From JBQCEE01 sp051960575 (lineage in GTDB: Bacteria; Actinomycetota; Actinomycetes; Mycobacteriales; Jatrophihabitantaceae), in NCBI RefSeq assembly GCF_051960575.1, contig NZ_JBQCEE010000057.1:1-15978 (forward strand): a DNA stretch of 15,978 nt, in the 5' to 3' direction. The first letter of the stretch is position 1. Each line of letters starts with the position of its first letter. The notes below the pieces were generated by a model. It did not search any database and was not told the DNA's origin. It saw only the letters and a list, made by a program, of their open reading frames with translations. This document shows, piece by piece, positions 8,083 through 14,013 of the stretch. The position numbers and the translations under genes are program-made.

Positions 8083-8781
8083 TCAGGAACTTCCTCGGCC
8101 GGCCGCCGGCGCCGAGTCCAAGAGGTCCGCCACGATGCGGTCGTAGGCGGTCGGGTCGTCGGCGACGAGTGTGGGTGTGCCGCGAGGCATGGCGCCGCCG
8201 ATCCACCCGGTCCCGGTGCCCGGGTTGCAGAGCATGCGTCCGCCTGGCAGCACGAAGGTGCCGCTGCACGGGACGCCGTTCGCCTTGGCGGCGCCGAAGT
8301 CGGCGTGGACGGCCGCGCGGTGGACGCCACTGTCGAGAGCCGCTGCGAGGGCATCGACGTCGACGGACGGACACGTGCGGGCGACGGCGAGGATCTCGTG
8401 CCGGAGGGCGATGCAGCGCGACCGGGCGAAGAAGGCGTGGCGGAGCGCGAGGTCCAGTTCCTCGCCGGCGGCGAGGGATTGCGCTCCGGCGGCGCGCACC
8501 GCCTCGAGTGCGGTCAGCACGGTGACCGGGTACTCGTCGAGGCGACCCTGCCAGAGGCTCCAACCGAAGTCGGGGGTCAGCGAGGCGCACAGCGGGATCT
8601 CGGCGTCGACGACGCGGCGCGGGATCGCCATCCGGTGCTCGAGTTCGAGCGGGAGCGCCCGGTGTATGATCCGGAGCTGCTCGTCGGCGTCTGCTCGCTC
8701 TCGTGCGGCCCGCAGGCGCAGGATCATGACGGTGGCCCAGGGGCACACGACGTCGCTGTAGAACGTGAGCTGGATGGGCAT
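8083..8781 (-). CDS. DsbA/FrnE-like thioredoxin-fold protein with a CPWA active site
   Basis: The protein has 232 residues, normal for the DsbA/FrnE group. It opens with a beta strand and the redox site, LTFYSDVVCPWA (5-16). The first Cys (C13) is kept, but the position of the resolving Cys is Ala16, so a classical CXXC disulfide is impossible. Two further cysteines occur in GVPCSGTF and GGRMLCNPG; the first adjoins the cis-Pro loop typical of the fold. No signal peptide is visible, so it is probably cytoplasmic. Loss of the second Cys fits a mycothiol-linked monothiol enzyme, or a kappa-GST/isomerase-type relative, rather than a disulfide oxidase. The ATG at 8781 is where homology begins, although the ribosome-binding site is weak. 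It is the last gene after tetR, the isomerase-family gene and the SnoaL gene, but strong hairpins separate it from them. Confidence 0.82.
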   Translation of the reverse strand: MPIQLTFYSDVVCPWATVMILRLRAARERADADEQLRIIHRALPLELEHRMAIPRRVVDAEIPLCASLTPDFGWSLWQGRLDEYPVTVLTALEAVRAAGAQSLAAGEELDLALRHAFFARSRCIALRHEILAVARTCPSVDVDALAAALDSGVHRAAVHADFGAAKANGVPCSGTFVLPGGRMLCNPGTGTGWIGGAMPRGTPTLVADDPTAYDRIVADLLDSAPAAGRGSS

Positions 8782-8834
8782 GTGCGTGTCCGCTGTCCGT
8801 GGTGTGGCTGGGCCGGAGGCCGTCGCGACGTGTG

Positions 8835-8871
8835 GCGCGGGCGGCCGGTGGCGAGCACCGTCCGCCCGCGC
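8835..8871. terminator. Long GC-rich hairpin between SnoaL-like and DsbA-like genes
   Basis: GCGCGGGCGG (8835-8844) pairs with CCGCCCGCGC (8862-8871). Past one mismatch, CGGTG (8846-8850) pairs with CACCG (8856-8860) around a 5-base loop. This is a 15-bp stem with a single mismatch in a non-coding gap. No T-tract follows. It may be the terminator of the upstream minus-strand operon, or a processing or stability hairpin. Confidence 0.5.
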
Positions 8872-8888
8872 ACCCTCGTCGTGCGTCC

Positions 8889-8909
8889 GGCCCCAGGAGT
8901 GTCGGGGCC
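8889..8909 (-). terminator. Stem-loop directly after the SnoaL-like stop codon
   Basis: GGCCCC (8889-8894) pairs with GGGGCC (8904-8909) around a 9-base loop, abutting the stop codon of the SnoaL-like gene. Together with the longer hairpin just beyond, it would end or attenuate transcription. There is no T-tract. Confidence 0.35.
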
Positions 8910-9344
8910 TCAGACGGCCGGCGGCGGCATGACGCCGAGCTGCACGAGCAGGCCGGCGACGTCCATGATGATGCGGCTGCGCACGAGCTGTCCGTCGCGG
9001 TAGGTGTCCTTCGTCCAGGCCTCGACCGCCACCTCGCGGCCGGTCGCCGGGATGCCGAGGAACTCGCCGCGGTGGGTGCCGGTCCACGTCCACTGGCAGA
9101 AGATGCGGTCGCCCTCGACGATGTCCTCCTCGCGGTGCCAGTGGATGTCGGGGAAGCCGGTGCCCATGATGGCGAGGATGTCGGCGAGCCCGGAGCGGCC
9201 GGGCCCTTGCCCTGGCAGCGGGTTCTCCTCGACGAAGTCGTCCAGGACGAGCGCGTCGAAGTCCGGGCCGAGGTCGTGCGCGTTGAGCAGCTCCTCGAAG
9301 CGGATCGAGAGCGCGCGGACGTCGGTGTTGAGTGTTGCGGTCAT
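8910..9344 (-). CDS. SnoaL-like / NTF2-fold ester-cyclase family protein
   Basis: This is a 144-residue single-domain protein of the SnoaL-like polyketide cyclase group, which has an alpha+beta barrel with a hydrophobic pocket. Family features are an N-terminal helix with RFEELLNAHD (about 15-24), GFPDIHWHREEDIVEGDRI with the strand-turn-strand around the pocket, and the core WTWTGTHRGEFLGIPATGREV. A final strand-helix, DGQLVRSRIIMDVAGLLVQLG, completes it. Members are cyclases, isomerases, hydrolases or binding proteins, so the reaction cannot be read from sequence. The start at 9344 has GAAGGGG upstream at good spacing. It lies 30 bases after the isomerase-family gene and is surely cotranscribed with it. 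No polyketide synthase gene is in the window, so a polyketide role is not supported. Confidence 0.85.
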   Translation of the reverse strand: MTATLNTDVRALSIRFEELLNAHDLGPDFDALVLDDFVEENPLPGQGPGRSGLADILAIMGTGFPDIHWHREEDIVEGDRIFCQWTWTGTHRGEFLGIPATGREVAVEAWTKDTYRDGQLVRSRIIMDVAGLLVQLGVMPPPAV

Positions 9345-9374
9345 GCTGATGTCCCCTTCGGACGGTGTGAACCT

Positions 9375-10148
9375 TCAGAGCGGCAGCTTGTGCTGCAGGA
9401 CGCCGGGGCCCTCGGCCCGGCCGGACAGGATGCGGGCGAACTCGACGGCGTCGACGGTGAGCGGCTCCGCCGATCCCGGGTCGCTCACGTAGTGACCCCC
9501 GGCCGGCCCGGTGAGGGTCAGGTCGACGGGCGCGCCGTGCCGGCGGGCCCACTCGGCGAGGATGTCGGCGACGATGCGCCCGTCGTGGTCGGCGGTCAGC
9601 TCCGGCTCGACGCCCGTGGCGGCCGCGATGTCCATGCGGTGCATCCAGACGTCGCGGGTGAAGCCCATGTCGAACAGGTAGCCGATGCGCTGCCAGCCGA
9701 TGTGGACGCCGAGTCCCTCGCCGATCGGCAGCAGCGGCACCGCGCGCACGGGTGCGGGCATGCGTCGACGGGCCGTGAGCGCGCGGGCCGAGTGCTCGGC
9801 CCACAGGTCGGGCAGATCGGTCGCTGTCCAGTCGGTGCGGGCGCGTAGCTGGGCCTCGTTCATGCCGTCGACCCAGTGCACGCCACCGATCTCGGCGGTC
9901 AGTCGACGGGCGGGTCGCACCTGACGGACGAACTCGATCGGGCTCGCCTGCGCCTGCGCCGATGCGATCAGGTGGACGACGATGTCACGCACGTTCCAGC
10001 CGGCGCAGACGGTGGGGGCCTGCCACTGGCCCGGCGTGAGGGCACGGAGCTGCGCGAACAGCCGCTCGTTCTCGACGGCGGTGATCGCCATCGCCTCGCT
10101 GTGACGCACCCGCGGGACGTCGTTCGCGCGCGTCGGGACGCTGATCAT
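9375..10148 (-). CDS. Maleylpyruvate isomerase family, mycothiol-dependent-type DinB-like protein
   Basis: The protein has 257 residues. The N-terminal part is a DinB-like four-helix bundle of the MDMPI family, with ALTPGQWQAPTVCAGWNVRDIVVHL (split at about 36-48 and 49-60) as its hallmark. The expected metal ligands are His59 in RDIVVHL, then a pair four residues apart in the motif TRDVWMHRMDI (164-174). There His170 is kept, while Asp166 stands where the characterised Corynebacterium enzyme has Glu. Characterised members use mycothiol to isomerise maleylpyruvate, but many paralogues do other thiol chemistry or are unassigned. The ATG at 10148 is preceded by AGGAG six bases upstream and comes 8 bases after the tetR stop, so it is the second gene of the tetR operon. 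No gentisate-pathway genes are nearby, so a different substrate is likely. Confidence 0.85.
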   Translation of the reverse strand: MISVPTRANDVPRVRHSEAMAITAVENERLFAQLRALTPGQWQAPTVCAGWNVRDIVVHLIASAQAQASPIEFVRQVRPARRLTAEIGGVHWVDGMNEAQLRARTDWTATDLPDLWAEHSARALTARRRMPAPVRAVPLLPIGEGLGVHIGWQRIGYLFDMGFTRDVWMHRMDIAAATGVEPELTADHDGRIVADILAEWARRHGAPVDLTLTGPAGGHYVSDPGSAEPLTVDAVEFARILSGRAEGPGVLQHKLPL

Positions 10149-10156
10149 GAGTGCTC

Positions 10157-10750
10157 CTATGGGGTGAAGTGGTCGAGGAACATGTCGAGCACGGCCTCGA
10201 GGTACCGCGTCCAGCGGTCACCGCCGGGGTCGTTCGCGACCTGCTGTGCACCGAGGCCGCCGACGAGCGCCGTGTAGACCTCGACGTGGGCCTCCGAGCC
10301 GGCGCCGAGGGCGGAGAGCAGGCTGGTGACGCGGTCGATCAGCCGCTTCGCGAGCGCGTACGACGCCTCCGACGGTTCGAATCCGGGGATCGTCCGCTGG
10401 AAGATCAGCTGCTGCCGGGGCAGGTCGCCGACCACGAAGTCCAGCACGGTGCGCGAGACACGCACCAGCTGCTCCCGCGCCGTGCCGGTGGGTGGCAGGG
10501 TGTCGAGCTCGGCGAGCAGTTGCTCGTACGCCTGGGCGTACATCGCGTCGTACAGGTCGAGCTTCGAGCTGACGTAGCCGTAGAGCGATGGCTGGCGGAT
10601 GCCGACCCGGCGCGCCACCTCGTGCAGGCTGACCGCGCCGAGACCCGACTCCGTGGCGACACTCCACGCGGCGTCCAGGATCTGTGCGAGCCGCTGCGAT
10701 CGTCGGTCGGCGACCGACCGCATCGACGGGGTCCTATCAGTGCTAGGCAT
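10157..10750 (-). CDS. TetR-family transcriptional regulator
   Basis: The protein has 197 residues, normal for TetR repressors. The N-terminal helix-turn-helix spans about residues 20-65. ILDAAWSVATESG begins it, VSLHEVARRVGIRQPSLYGYV is the DNA-reading part (positions split by the Ser-Leu-His turn), and SKLDLYDAMY follows. The C-terminal helical domain (about 80-197) should bind a small ligand and dimerise; its ligand cannot be inferred. The ATG at 10750 is chosen because a TTGACA-N17-AATGAT promoter places +1 exactly on it. A shorter start at 10723 is possible. Two 15-bp dyads cover its -10 box and codons 2-6, pointing to autorepression. A third identical-type dyad covers the divergent padR promoter. 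It heads the operon with the isomerase-family and SnoaL genes, its probable targets. Confidence 0.93.
   Translation of the reverse strand: MPSTDRTPSMRSVADRRSQRLAQILDAAWSVATESGLGAVSLHEVARRVGIRQPSLYGYVSSKLDLYDAMYAQAYEQLLAELDTLPPTGTAREQLVRVSRTVLDFVVGDLPRQQLIFQRTIPGFEPSEASYALAKRLIDRVTSLLSALGAGSEAHVEVYTALVGGLGAQQVANDPGGDRWTRYLEAVLDMFLDHFTP
10733..10747. promoter_or_regulatory. Operator-like dyad 1, CCTA-N7-TAGG
   Basis: CCTATCAGTGCTAGG is a 15-bp site with CCTA/TAGG arms and lies just inside the tetR reading frame (codons 2-6). Its centre is 21 bp, two helical turns, from that of site 2. Bound repressor here would block transcription leaving the tetR promoter. Confidence 0.6.
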
Positions 10751-10753
10751 GGC

Positions 10754-10768
10754 CCTATCATTCATAGG
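10754..10768. promoter_or_regulatory. Operator-like dyad 2, CCTA-N7-TAGG
   Basis: CCTATCATTCATAGG has 5-bp perfect arms and covers the tetR -10 hexamer (10757-10762). It matches site 3 at 13 of 15 positions, including the whole central CATTC. Confidence 0.65.
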
Positions 10769-10785
10769 TCTCGAACTCTTGTCAA
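10757..10785 (-). promoter_or_regulatory. tetR operon promoter, leaderless
   Basis: On the minus strand, a consensus -35 TTGACA (10785 to 10780) is followed by a 17-bp spacer and -10 AATGAT (10762 to 10757), which matches TATAAT at four positions. Six bases later comes the ATG at 10750, so the transcript should be leaderless. Confidence 0.65.
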
Positions 10786-10854
10786 GCCTTTTCGTGCGAG
10801 GGCCGGGAAGTCGGTCTGCACCAGGGCCATTGCCGTTGCTCGATGCGAAATCGC

Positions 10855-10883
10855 TGGACACCTCGCGTACCTATGCCTAGCAT
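10855..10883 (+). promoter_or_regulatory. padR promoter, near-leaderless
   Basis: TGGACA (10855-10860) is five-sixths of the -35 consensus. A 17-bp spacer leads to the -10 TAGCAT (10878-10883). The predicted +1 is about 10890, two bases before the padR ATG, and there is no Shine-Dalgarno. Confidence 0.65.
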
Positions 10884-10890
10884 TCCTAGG
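10876..10890. promoter_or_regulatory. Operator-like dyad 3, CCTA-N7-TAGG, over the padR -10
   Basis: CCTAGCATTCCTAGG spans the whole padR -10 box to the predicted +1. It lies inside a wider dyad, TACCTA (10868-10873) with TAGGTA (10887-10892). A second small palindrome, ATGC-CTA-GCAT (10873-10883), overlaps it and might serve PadR itself. Confidence 0.65.
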
Positions 10891-10891
10891 T

Positions 10892-11209
10892 ATGCCGCAG
10901 CATCAGAATCTGAAGGGCAGCCTCGACCTCCTGCTGCTCGGGGTCCTGCGACAGGGGCCCGCGCACGGCTACGCGATCATCACGGCGCTGCGCGAGCGCA
11001 GCGGGGGCGCGTTCGACCTCGCCGAGGGCACGATCTACCCCGCCCTGCACCGCCTCGAGGCCGCCGGTCAGGTCGCGAGCGAGATCGAGCTGGCGCAGGG
11101 CCGTCGGCGGCGCACCTACCGGCTGACTCCCAAGGGCAGGAAGTCGTTCGTCGCGCAGCACCGCGACTGGCAGGGCTTCGTGGCCGGCATGCAGGCGGTG
11201 CTGGCATGA
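10892..11209 (+). CDS. PadR-family transcriptional regulator
   Basis: This is a 105-residue winged-helix repressor of the short PadR type (PadR-s2). LKGSLDLLLLGVLRQGPAHGYAI (split at about 8-20 and 21-30) contains the family hallmark HGYAI at the start of the recognition region. The next part, FDLAEGTIYPALHRLEAAG, is the DNA-reading helix with the conserved GTIYPALHRLE. The wing follows as RRRRTYRLTPKGR, and a short C-terminal helix serves dimerisation. The ATG at 10892 is supported by the near-leaderless promoter and by family alignment. Its stop overlaps the next start (ATGA), so it is coupled to the HAAS-like membrane gene, the usual pairing for this class. Ligand is unknown. The operator over its -10 may be bound by TetR, by PadR or by both. 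Confidence 0.95.
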   Translation: MPQHQNLKGSLDLLLLGVLRQGPAHGYAIITALRERSGGAFDLAEGTIYPALHRLEAAGQVASEIELAQGRRRRTYRLTPKGRKSFVAQHRDWQGFVAGMQAVLA

Positions 11210-11907
11210 GCGCCACGCCGATCGAGGACTTCCTGGACGAGGTGTTGCGCCGGACCAGGCACGCCCCGCGCTCGTGCCGTCGCCTGCTGGACGAGACCGG
11301 TGACCATCTGTACTCCCTCGCCGCCGACCTCGAAGCGGGCGGCATGACACGCGTCGACGCCGAGCGTGAGGCCCTCCGGCGGCTCGGCCCGCTCGACGCG
11401 CTGGCTCCCGGGCTCGGGGCCCGCCCCGTCGGGCAGCTGGCCGCCGAGACCGCGCGAGCGGCGCTCCGCCTCGCCGGCTGGGGGCTCGTCGCGATCGGTG
11501 TGAGTGGCGTCGTGGTCGCCCTGATGAACGCCGTCGCGGGCGACGGGTTCGTCGGGGGCGTGTCGGTGCTCGGCTTCGGTCGGGGTTCCCAGGCCGAGAG
11601 TGCCGGCGACGCGGTGTCCCTGCGACTGCTCGCCGGCGTGCTGGGCCTGGTGCTGCTCGGGCTCGCGGCTGCGTGGCGGGCGAGACGTCCGCGGCTCGGC
11701 GTGCTTCCGGACGGGCTCGTCGACGCGCTCGGCGCGGCCGCCTTCACCGCGGCGACCGCCGCCCTGACCGGCGCATCGATCGACCAGGCGGTCGTCGGTG
11801 GGTCGTCGCACGGCGTCGGCTTCTTCCTCAGCGGGGCGGTGGTGGCGCTCGCGGCCGCAGTCGGGTTCAGCGTCCGGGCGGTGCGCTCCTTGCTGGGCGG
11901 TGCATGA
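11206..11907 (+). CDS. HAAS/permease-prefix-type membrane protein, PadR partner
   Basis: The protein has 233 residues. The cytoplasmic N-terminal part (about 1-75) is a small helical domain resembling the HAAS or permease-prefix domain found next to PadR regulators. It has a helical-bundle pattern with EDFLDEVLRR, LLDETGDHLYSLAADLEAGG and a final segment, VDAEREALRRLGPLDALAP, whose helix-GxP ending is typical. About four transmembrane segments follow, near 88-108, 138-158, 170-190 and 203-225. No catalytic motif is visible. The ATGA overlap with padR shows translational coupling. Such proteins are thought to be signalling partners or PadR targets in the membrane; the actual function is unknown. 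The last residues are basic, suggesting a cytoplasmic C-terminus. Confidence 0.8.
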   Translation: MSATPIEDFLDEVLRRTRHAPRSCRRLLDETGDHLYSLAADLEAGGMTRVDAEREALRRLGPLDALAPGLGARPVGQLAAETARAALRLAGWGLVAIGVSGVVVALMNAVAGDGFVGGVSVLGFGRGSQAESAGDAVSLRLLAGVLGLVLLGLAAAWRARRPRLGVLPDGLVDALGAAAFTAATAALTGASIDQAVVGGSSHGVGFFLSGAVVALAAAVGFSVRAVRSLLGGA

Positions 11908-11956
11908 CCGCGGAGGCGGTGTCATCATGCGTTCGGCTCGCGACGGCGCGACTGCT

Positions 11957-11973
11957 GCCGGCCCGCGGCCGGC
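11957..11973. terminator. Possible hairpin in the gap before the enoyl-CoA isomerase-like gene
   Basis: GCCGGC (11957-11962) pairs with GCCGGC (11968-11973) around CCGCG. It lies in the 90-base gap after the HAAS-like gene and could end that transcript. GC-rich DNA makes such pairings common, so support is low. Confidence 0.25.
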
Positions 11974-11997
11974 CGACCGATTGGCTGGAGGACCACC

Positions 11998-12660
11998 GTG
12001 GTCGACCTGACCCGATCCGATGCCGTGCACGTGCTGACGCTCGGCGCCGACGAGAACCGCTTCACGCCGGCCTGGATGACGGCCGTGCACGACGCCCTGG
12101 ACGAGGTCGAGCGCGCCGCCACACCGCTCGTCACCGTCGCCGAGGGCAAGTGCTGGTCGAACGGCCTCGACCTCGACTGGATGCTCGCCAACCCGGCCGA
12201 GACGACCGCCTACGTCGGCCGGGTGCAGGACCTCTTCGCGCGCGTCCTGACGCTGCCGGTGCCGACGGTCGCCGCCGTGAGCGGGCACGCGTTCGGTGCC
12301 GGCGCGATGCTCGCCCTCGCGCACGACTTCCGGTTCATGCGGGCCGACCGCGGGTTCTTCTGCCTGCCCGAGGTCGACATCGACATCCCCTTCTCGCCCG
12401 GCATGGCGGCGCTCGTGCAGGGGAAGTTGACGCCGGCCGCTGCGGTCGCGTCGATGACGACCGGCACGCGGTTCGGCGGCGAGGACGCGGTGGTCGCCGG
12501 TCTCGTCGACGCCGCCACCTCGCTCGACGAGCTGCTGCCGGCCGCTGTCGCCCGTGCCGCGACGCTGGCAGGGAAGAACCTTGCCACGCTCGGTGCCATC
12601 AAGACGACGATGTACGGATCGATCGTGGCGATCCTGCGGGACGCGGGCGCGGTCGGCTAG
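11998..12660 (+). CDS. Enoyl-CoA hydratase/isomerase family protein, delta3-delta2-enoyl-CoA isomerase-like
   Basis: This crotonase-fold protein of 220 residues is shorter than the usual 255-260. The first oxyanion-hole segment is EGKCWSNGLDLDWML (about 44-58) and the second is VSGHAFGAGAMLALAHDF (about 93-110), followed by MRADRGFFCLPEVDID. This pattern recalls the plant-type delta3-delta2-enoyl-CoA isomerases, which share the QGKFFSNGYDL, GHASAAG and DRGF-x-SELDI pattern. The Glu in PEVDID is a candidate catalytic base. Such isomerases shift double bonds of unsaturated fatty acyl-CoA so that they can enter beta-oxidation. The GTG start has GGAGG six bases upstream. The gene is monocistronic and converges with the GGDEF gene, sharing CTAG as overlapping stop codons. 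The isomerase assignment rests on pattern memory; hydratase activity is possible. Confidence 0.82.
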   Translation: MVDLTRSDAVHVLTLGADENRFTPAWMTAVHDALDEVERAATPLVTVAEGKCWSNGLDLDWMLANPAETTAYVGRVQDLFARVLTLPVPTVAAVSGHAFGAGAMLALAHDFRFMRADRGFFCLPEVDIDIPFSPGMAALVQGKLTPAAAVASMTTGTRFGGEDAVVAGLVDAATSLDELLPAAVARAATLAGKNLATLGAIKTTMYGSIVAILRDAGAVG

Positions 12661-13949
12661 GCCTCGGCGCCCGGCGCCACCGGGACGGCCTGCCGGCAGT
12701 GCGCGGGGGCGCCGGGTGGCCCGCTGCGAGACCGGCCGGTGGACGGCGACCGCCGGTCCGGTGCGGGGAGATCGGTGGCGGCCGCTGTCGGCGCGGTGAC
12801 GACCTGGTCGCGTCCGCCACGTTTGGCGTCGTAGAGCGCCGCGTCCGCCGCGGCGTAGAGGCTGCGCAGGTCGCCGGCGCCGGTGGCCACGTGCGCGACC
12901 CCGATCGACAGCGTCACCTCGAGGACGGCCGCGGCACCGCGGACGGCGGCCATCGAATGCGCACCCACGTCGAAGCGGTGCCGGCGCACCGCCTCGAGCA
13001 CCTCGACGGCGCGCTGTTCCGCGGTCGGGAGCGGGCACGCGGGCAGCAGCAGGGCGATCTCGTCGCCGCCCAGGCGGCTCACCAGGTCGTCGCGCCGGCT
13101 GTGCGCCAGCAGCACGCCGGCCAGTTGCCGCAGCACGGCGTCGCCGGCCGGGTGGCCGTGCTCGTCGTTGATCGACTTGAAGTGGTCGACGTCGAGCAGG
13201 ATCAACGCCGTGCCCGACTCGTCGCCGGCCCCTTCGAGCGCCGACTGCATGGCGGCGTCCAGCACCCGGCGGGTCGTGAGCCCGGTGAGCGGGTCGACGG
13301 CGGCCTGCCGCTCGAGCTGTGCGATGAGACGGTCGTTGCGCTCGCCCGCCACCACCAGGATGGCCGCCGAGGTCGTCAGCACGATCACGACGAAGGCGAG
13401 GTCGGCCCAGGCCCGCGCGGTCGTCGATGCCGTGAGGGTGACGACGGCGTCGCCGATCGCCGCAGCGGCCAGCACCGGGACGACCGCCGATCGCCGCAGC
13501 TGCGCGCCGGCGTAGAGCACCGGGAAGAAGAAGAACACCTGCGCCGTGGTCGACGCGTCGCCGGTGATGACGTCGACGACCACGAGCAGGACGACGGCGA
13601 GGAACGGGTATGCGGCCCACAGCAGCCCGGGTGGCCGACGCAGGGCGACCAGGCAGCACGAGAGCACGGCGATCATCCCGCAGAGCACGAAGGTGATCAC
13701 CGATCCCGCGCTGCTGCGCTGGGGCACCACGGCCGTGAAGACGACCGTCGCCACCACGGCGACCGACGTCAGGGCGAACAACACCCACGCGGCGACGGAT
13801 TCGCTCCTCGGGCGGAACCGGTCGACGAGTGAGCCCGTCGCCGTCGCCGGCGCGGCGCCCGTGCGATGGGCGCGGGCGGACGCACGGGATGACGGCACTC
13901 GTCCGATGCTCACGGCGTCCTCGCTGTCGACACTGGTCGCCCGGGACAT
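12657..13949 (-). CDS. Membrane-anchored GGDEF diguanylate cyclase
   Basis: The protein has 430 residues. A basic, disordered N-terminus (about 1-48) is followed by about six hydrophobic segments between 50 and 205, forming a membrane sensor region of unknown ligand. The GGDEF domain runs from about 215 to 380 and starts with the family hallmark DPLTGLTTRR. LLDVDHFKSINDEHGHPAGD holds the metal-binding Asp and the nucleotide-binding residues. The active loop is RLGGDEI (292-298), with Ile in place of the usual Phe. The inhibitory I-site RXXD reads RRDD at 285-288, correctly five residues before GGDEI. YAAADAALYDAKRGGRDQV closes the domain. It should make cyclic di-GMP with product inhibition. 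A Pro/Arg-rich tail of about 45 residues follows. It is 64 bases downstream of the kinase gene on the same strand. Confidence 0.92.
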   Translation of the reverse strand: MSRATSVDSEDAVSIGRVPSSRASARAHRTGAAPATATGSLVDRFRPRSESVAAWVLFALTSVAVVATVVFTAVVPQRSSAGSVITFVLCGMIAVLSCCLVALRRPPGLLWAAYPFLAVVLLVVVDVITGDASTTAQVFFFFPVLYAGAQLRRSAVVPVLAAAAIGDAVVTLTASTTARAWADLAFVVIVLTTSAAILVVAGERNDRLIAQLERQAAVDPLTGLTTRRVLDAAMQSALEGAGDESGTALILLDVDHFKSINDEHGHPAGDAVLRQLAGVLLAHSRRDDLVSRLGGDEIALLLPACPLPTAEQRAVEVLEAVRRHRFDVGAHSMAAVRGAAAVLEVTLSIGVAHVATGAGDLRSLYAAADAALYDAKRGGRDQVVTAPTAAATDLPAPDRRSPSTGRSRSGPPGAPAHCRQAVPVAPGAEA

Positions 13950-14013
13950 CGGTCACCCCGCGTCGATCTTGAGGGGACGAGGGTCCTGACCGTCCAGGCA
14001 GGCCCGGTTGGGG

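Noticed and set aside
8782..9804. Upstream extension of the DsbA-like frame
   Set aside because: It runs through the SnoaL-like and MDMPI-family genes out of frame and is Arg-rich. The thioredoxin fold begins right at the ATG at 8781.
11673..13832. Plus-strand open frame of 719 residues
   Set aside because: A shadow of the HAAS-like, isomerase-like and GGDEF genes, with low-complexity composition and no recognisable motif.
11116..13956. Long minus-strand open frame of 946 residues
   Set aside because: It is Arg/Gly/Pro-rich and overlaps padR, the HAAS-like gene, the isomerase-like gene and the GGDEF gene in other frames. Stop codons are rare by chance at this GC content.
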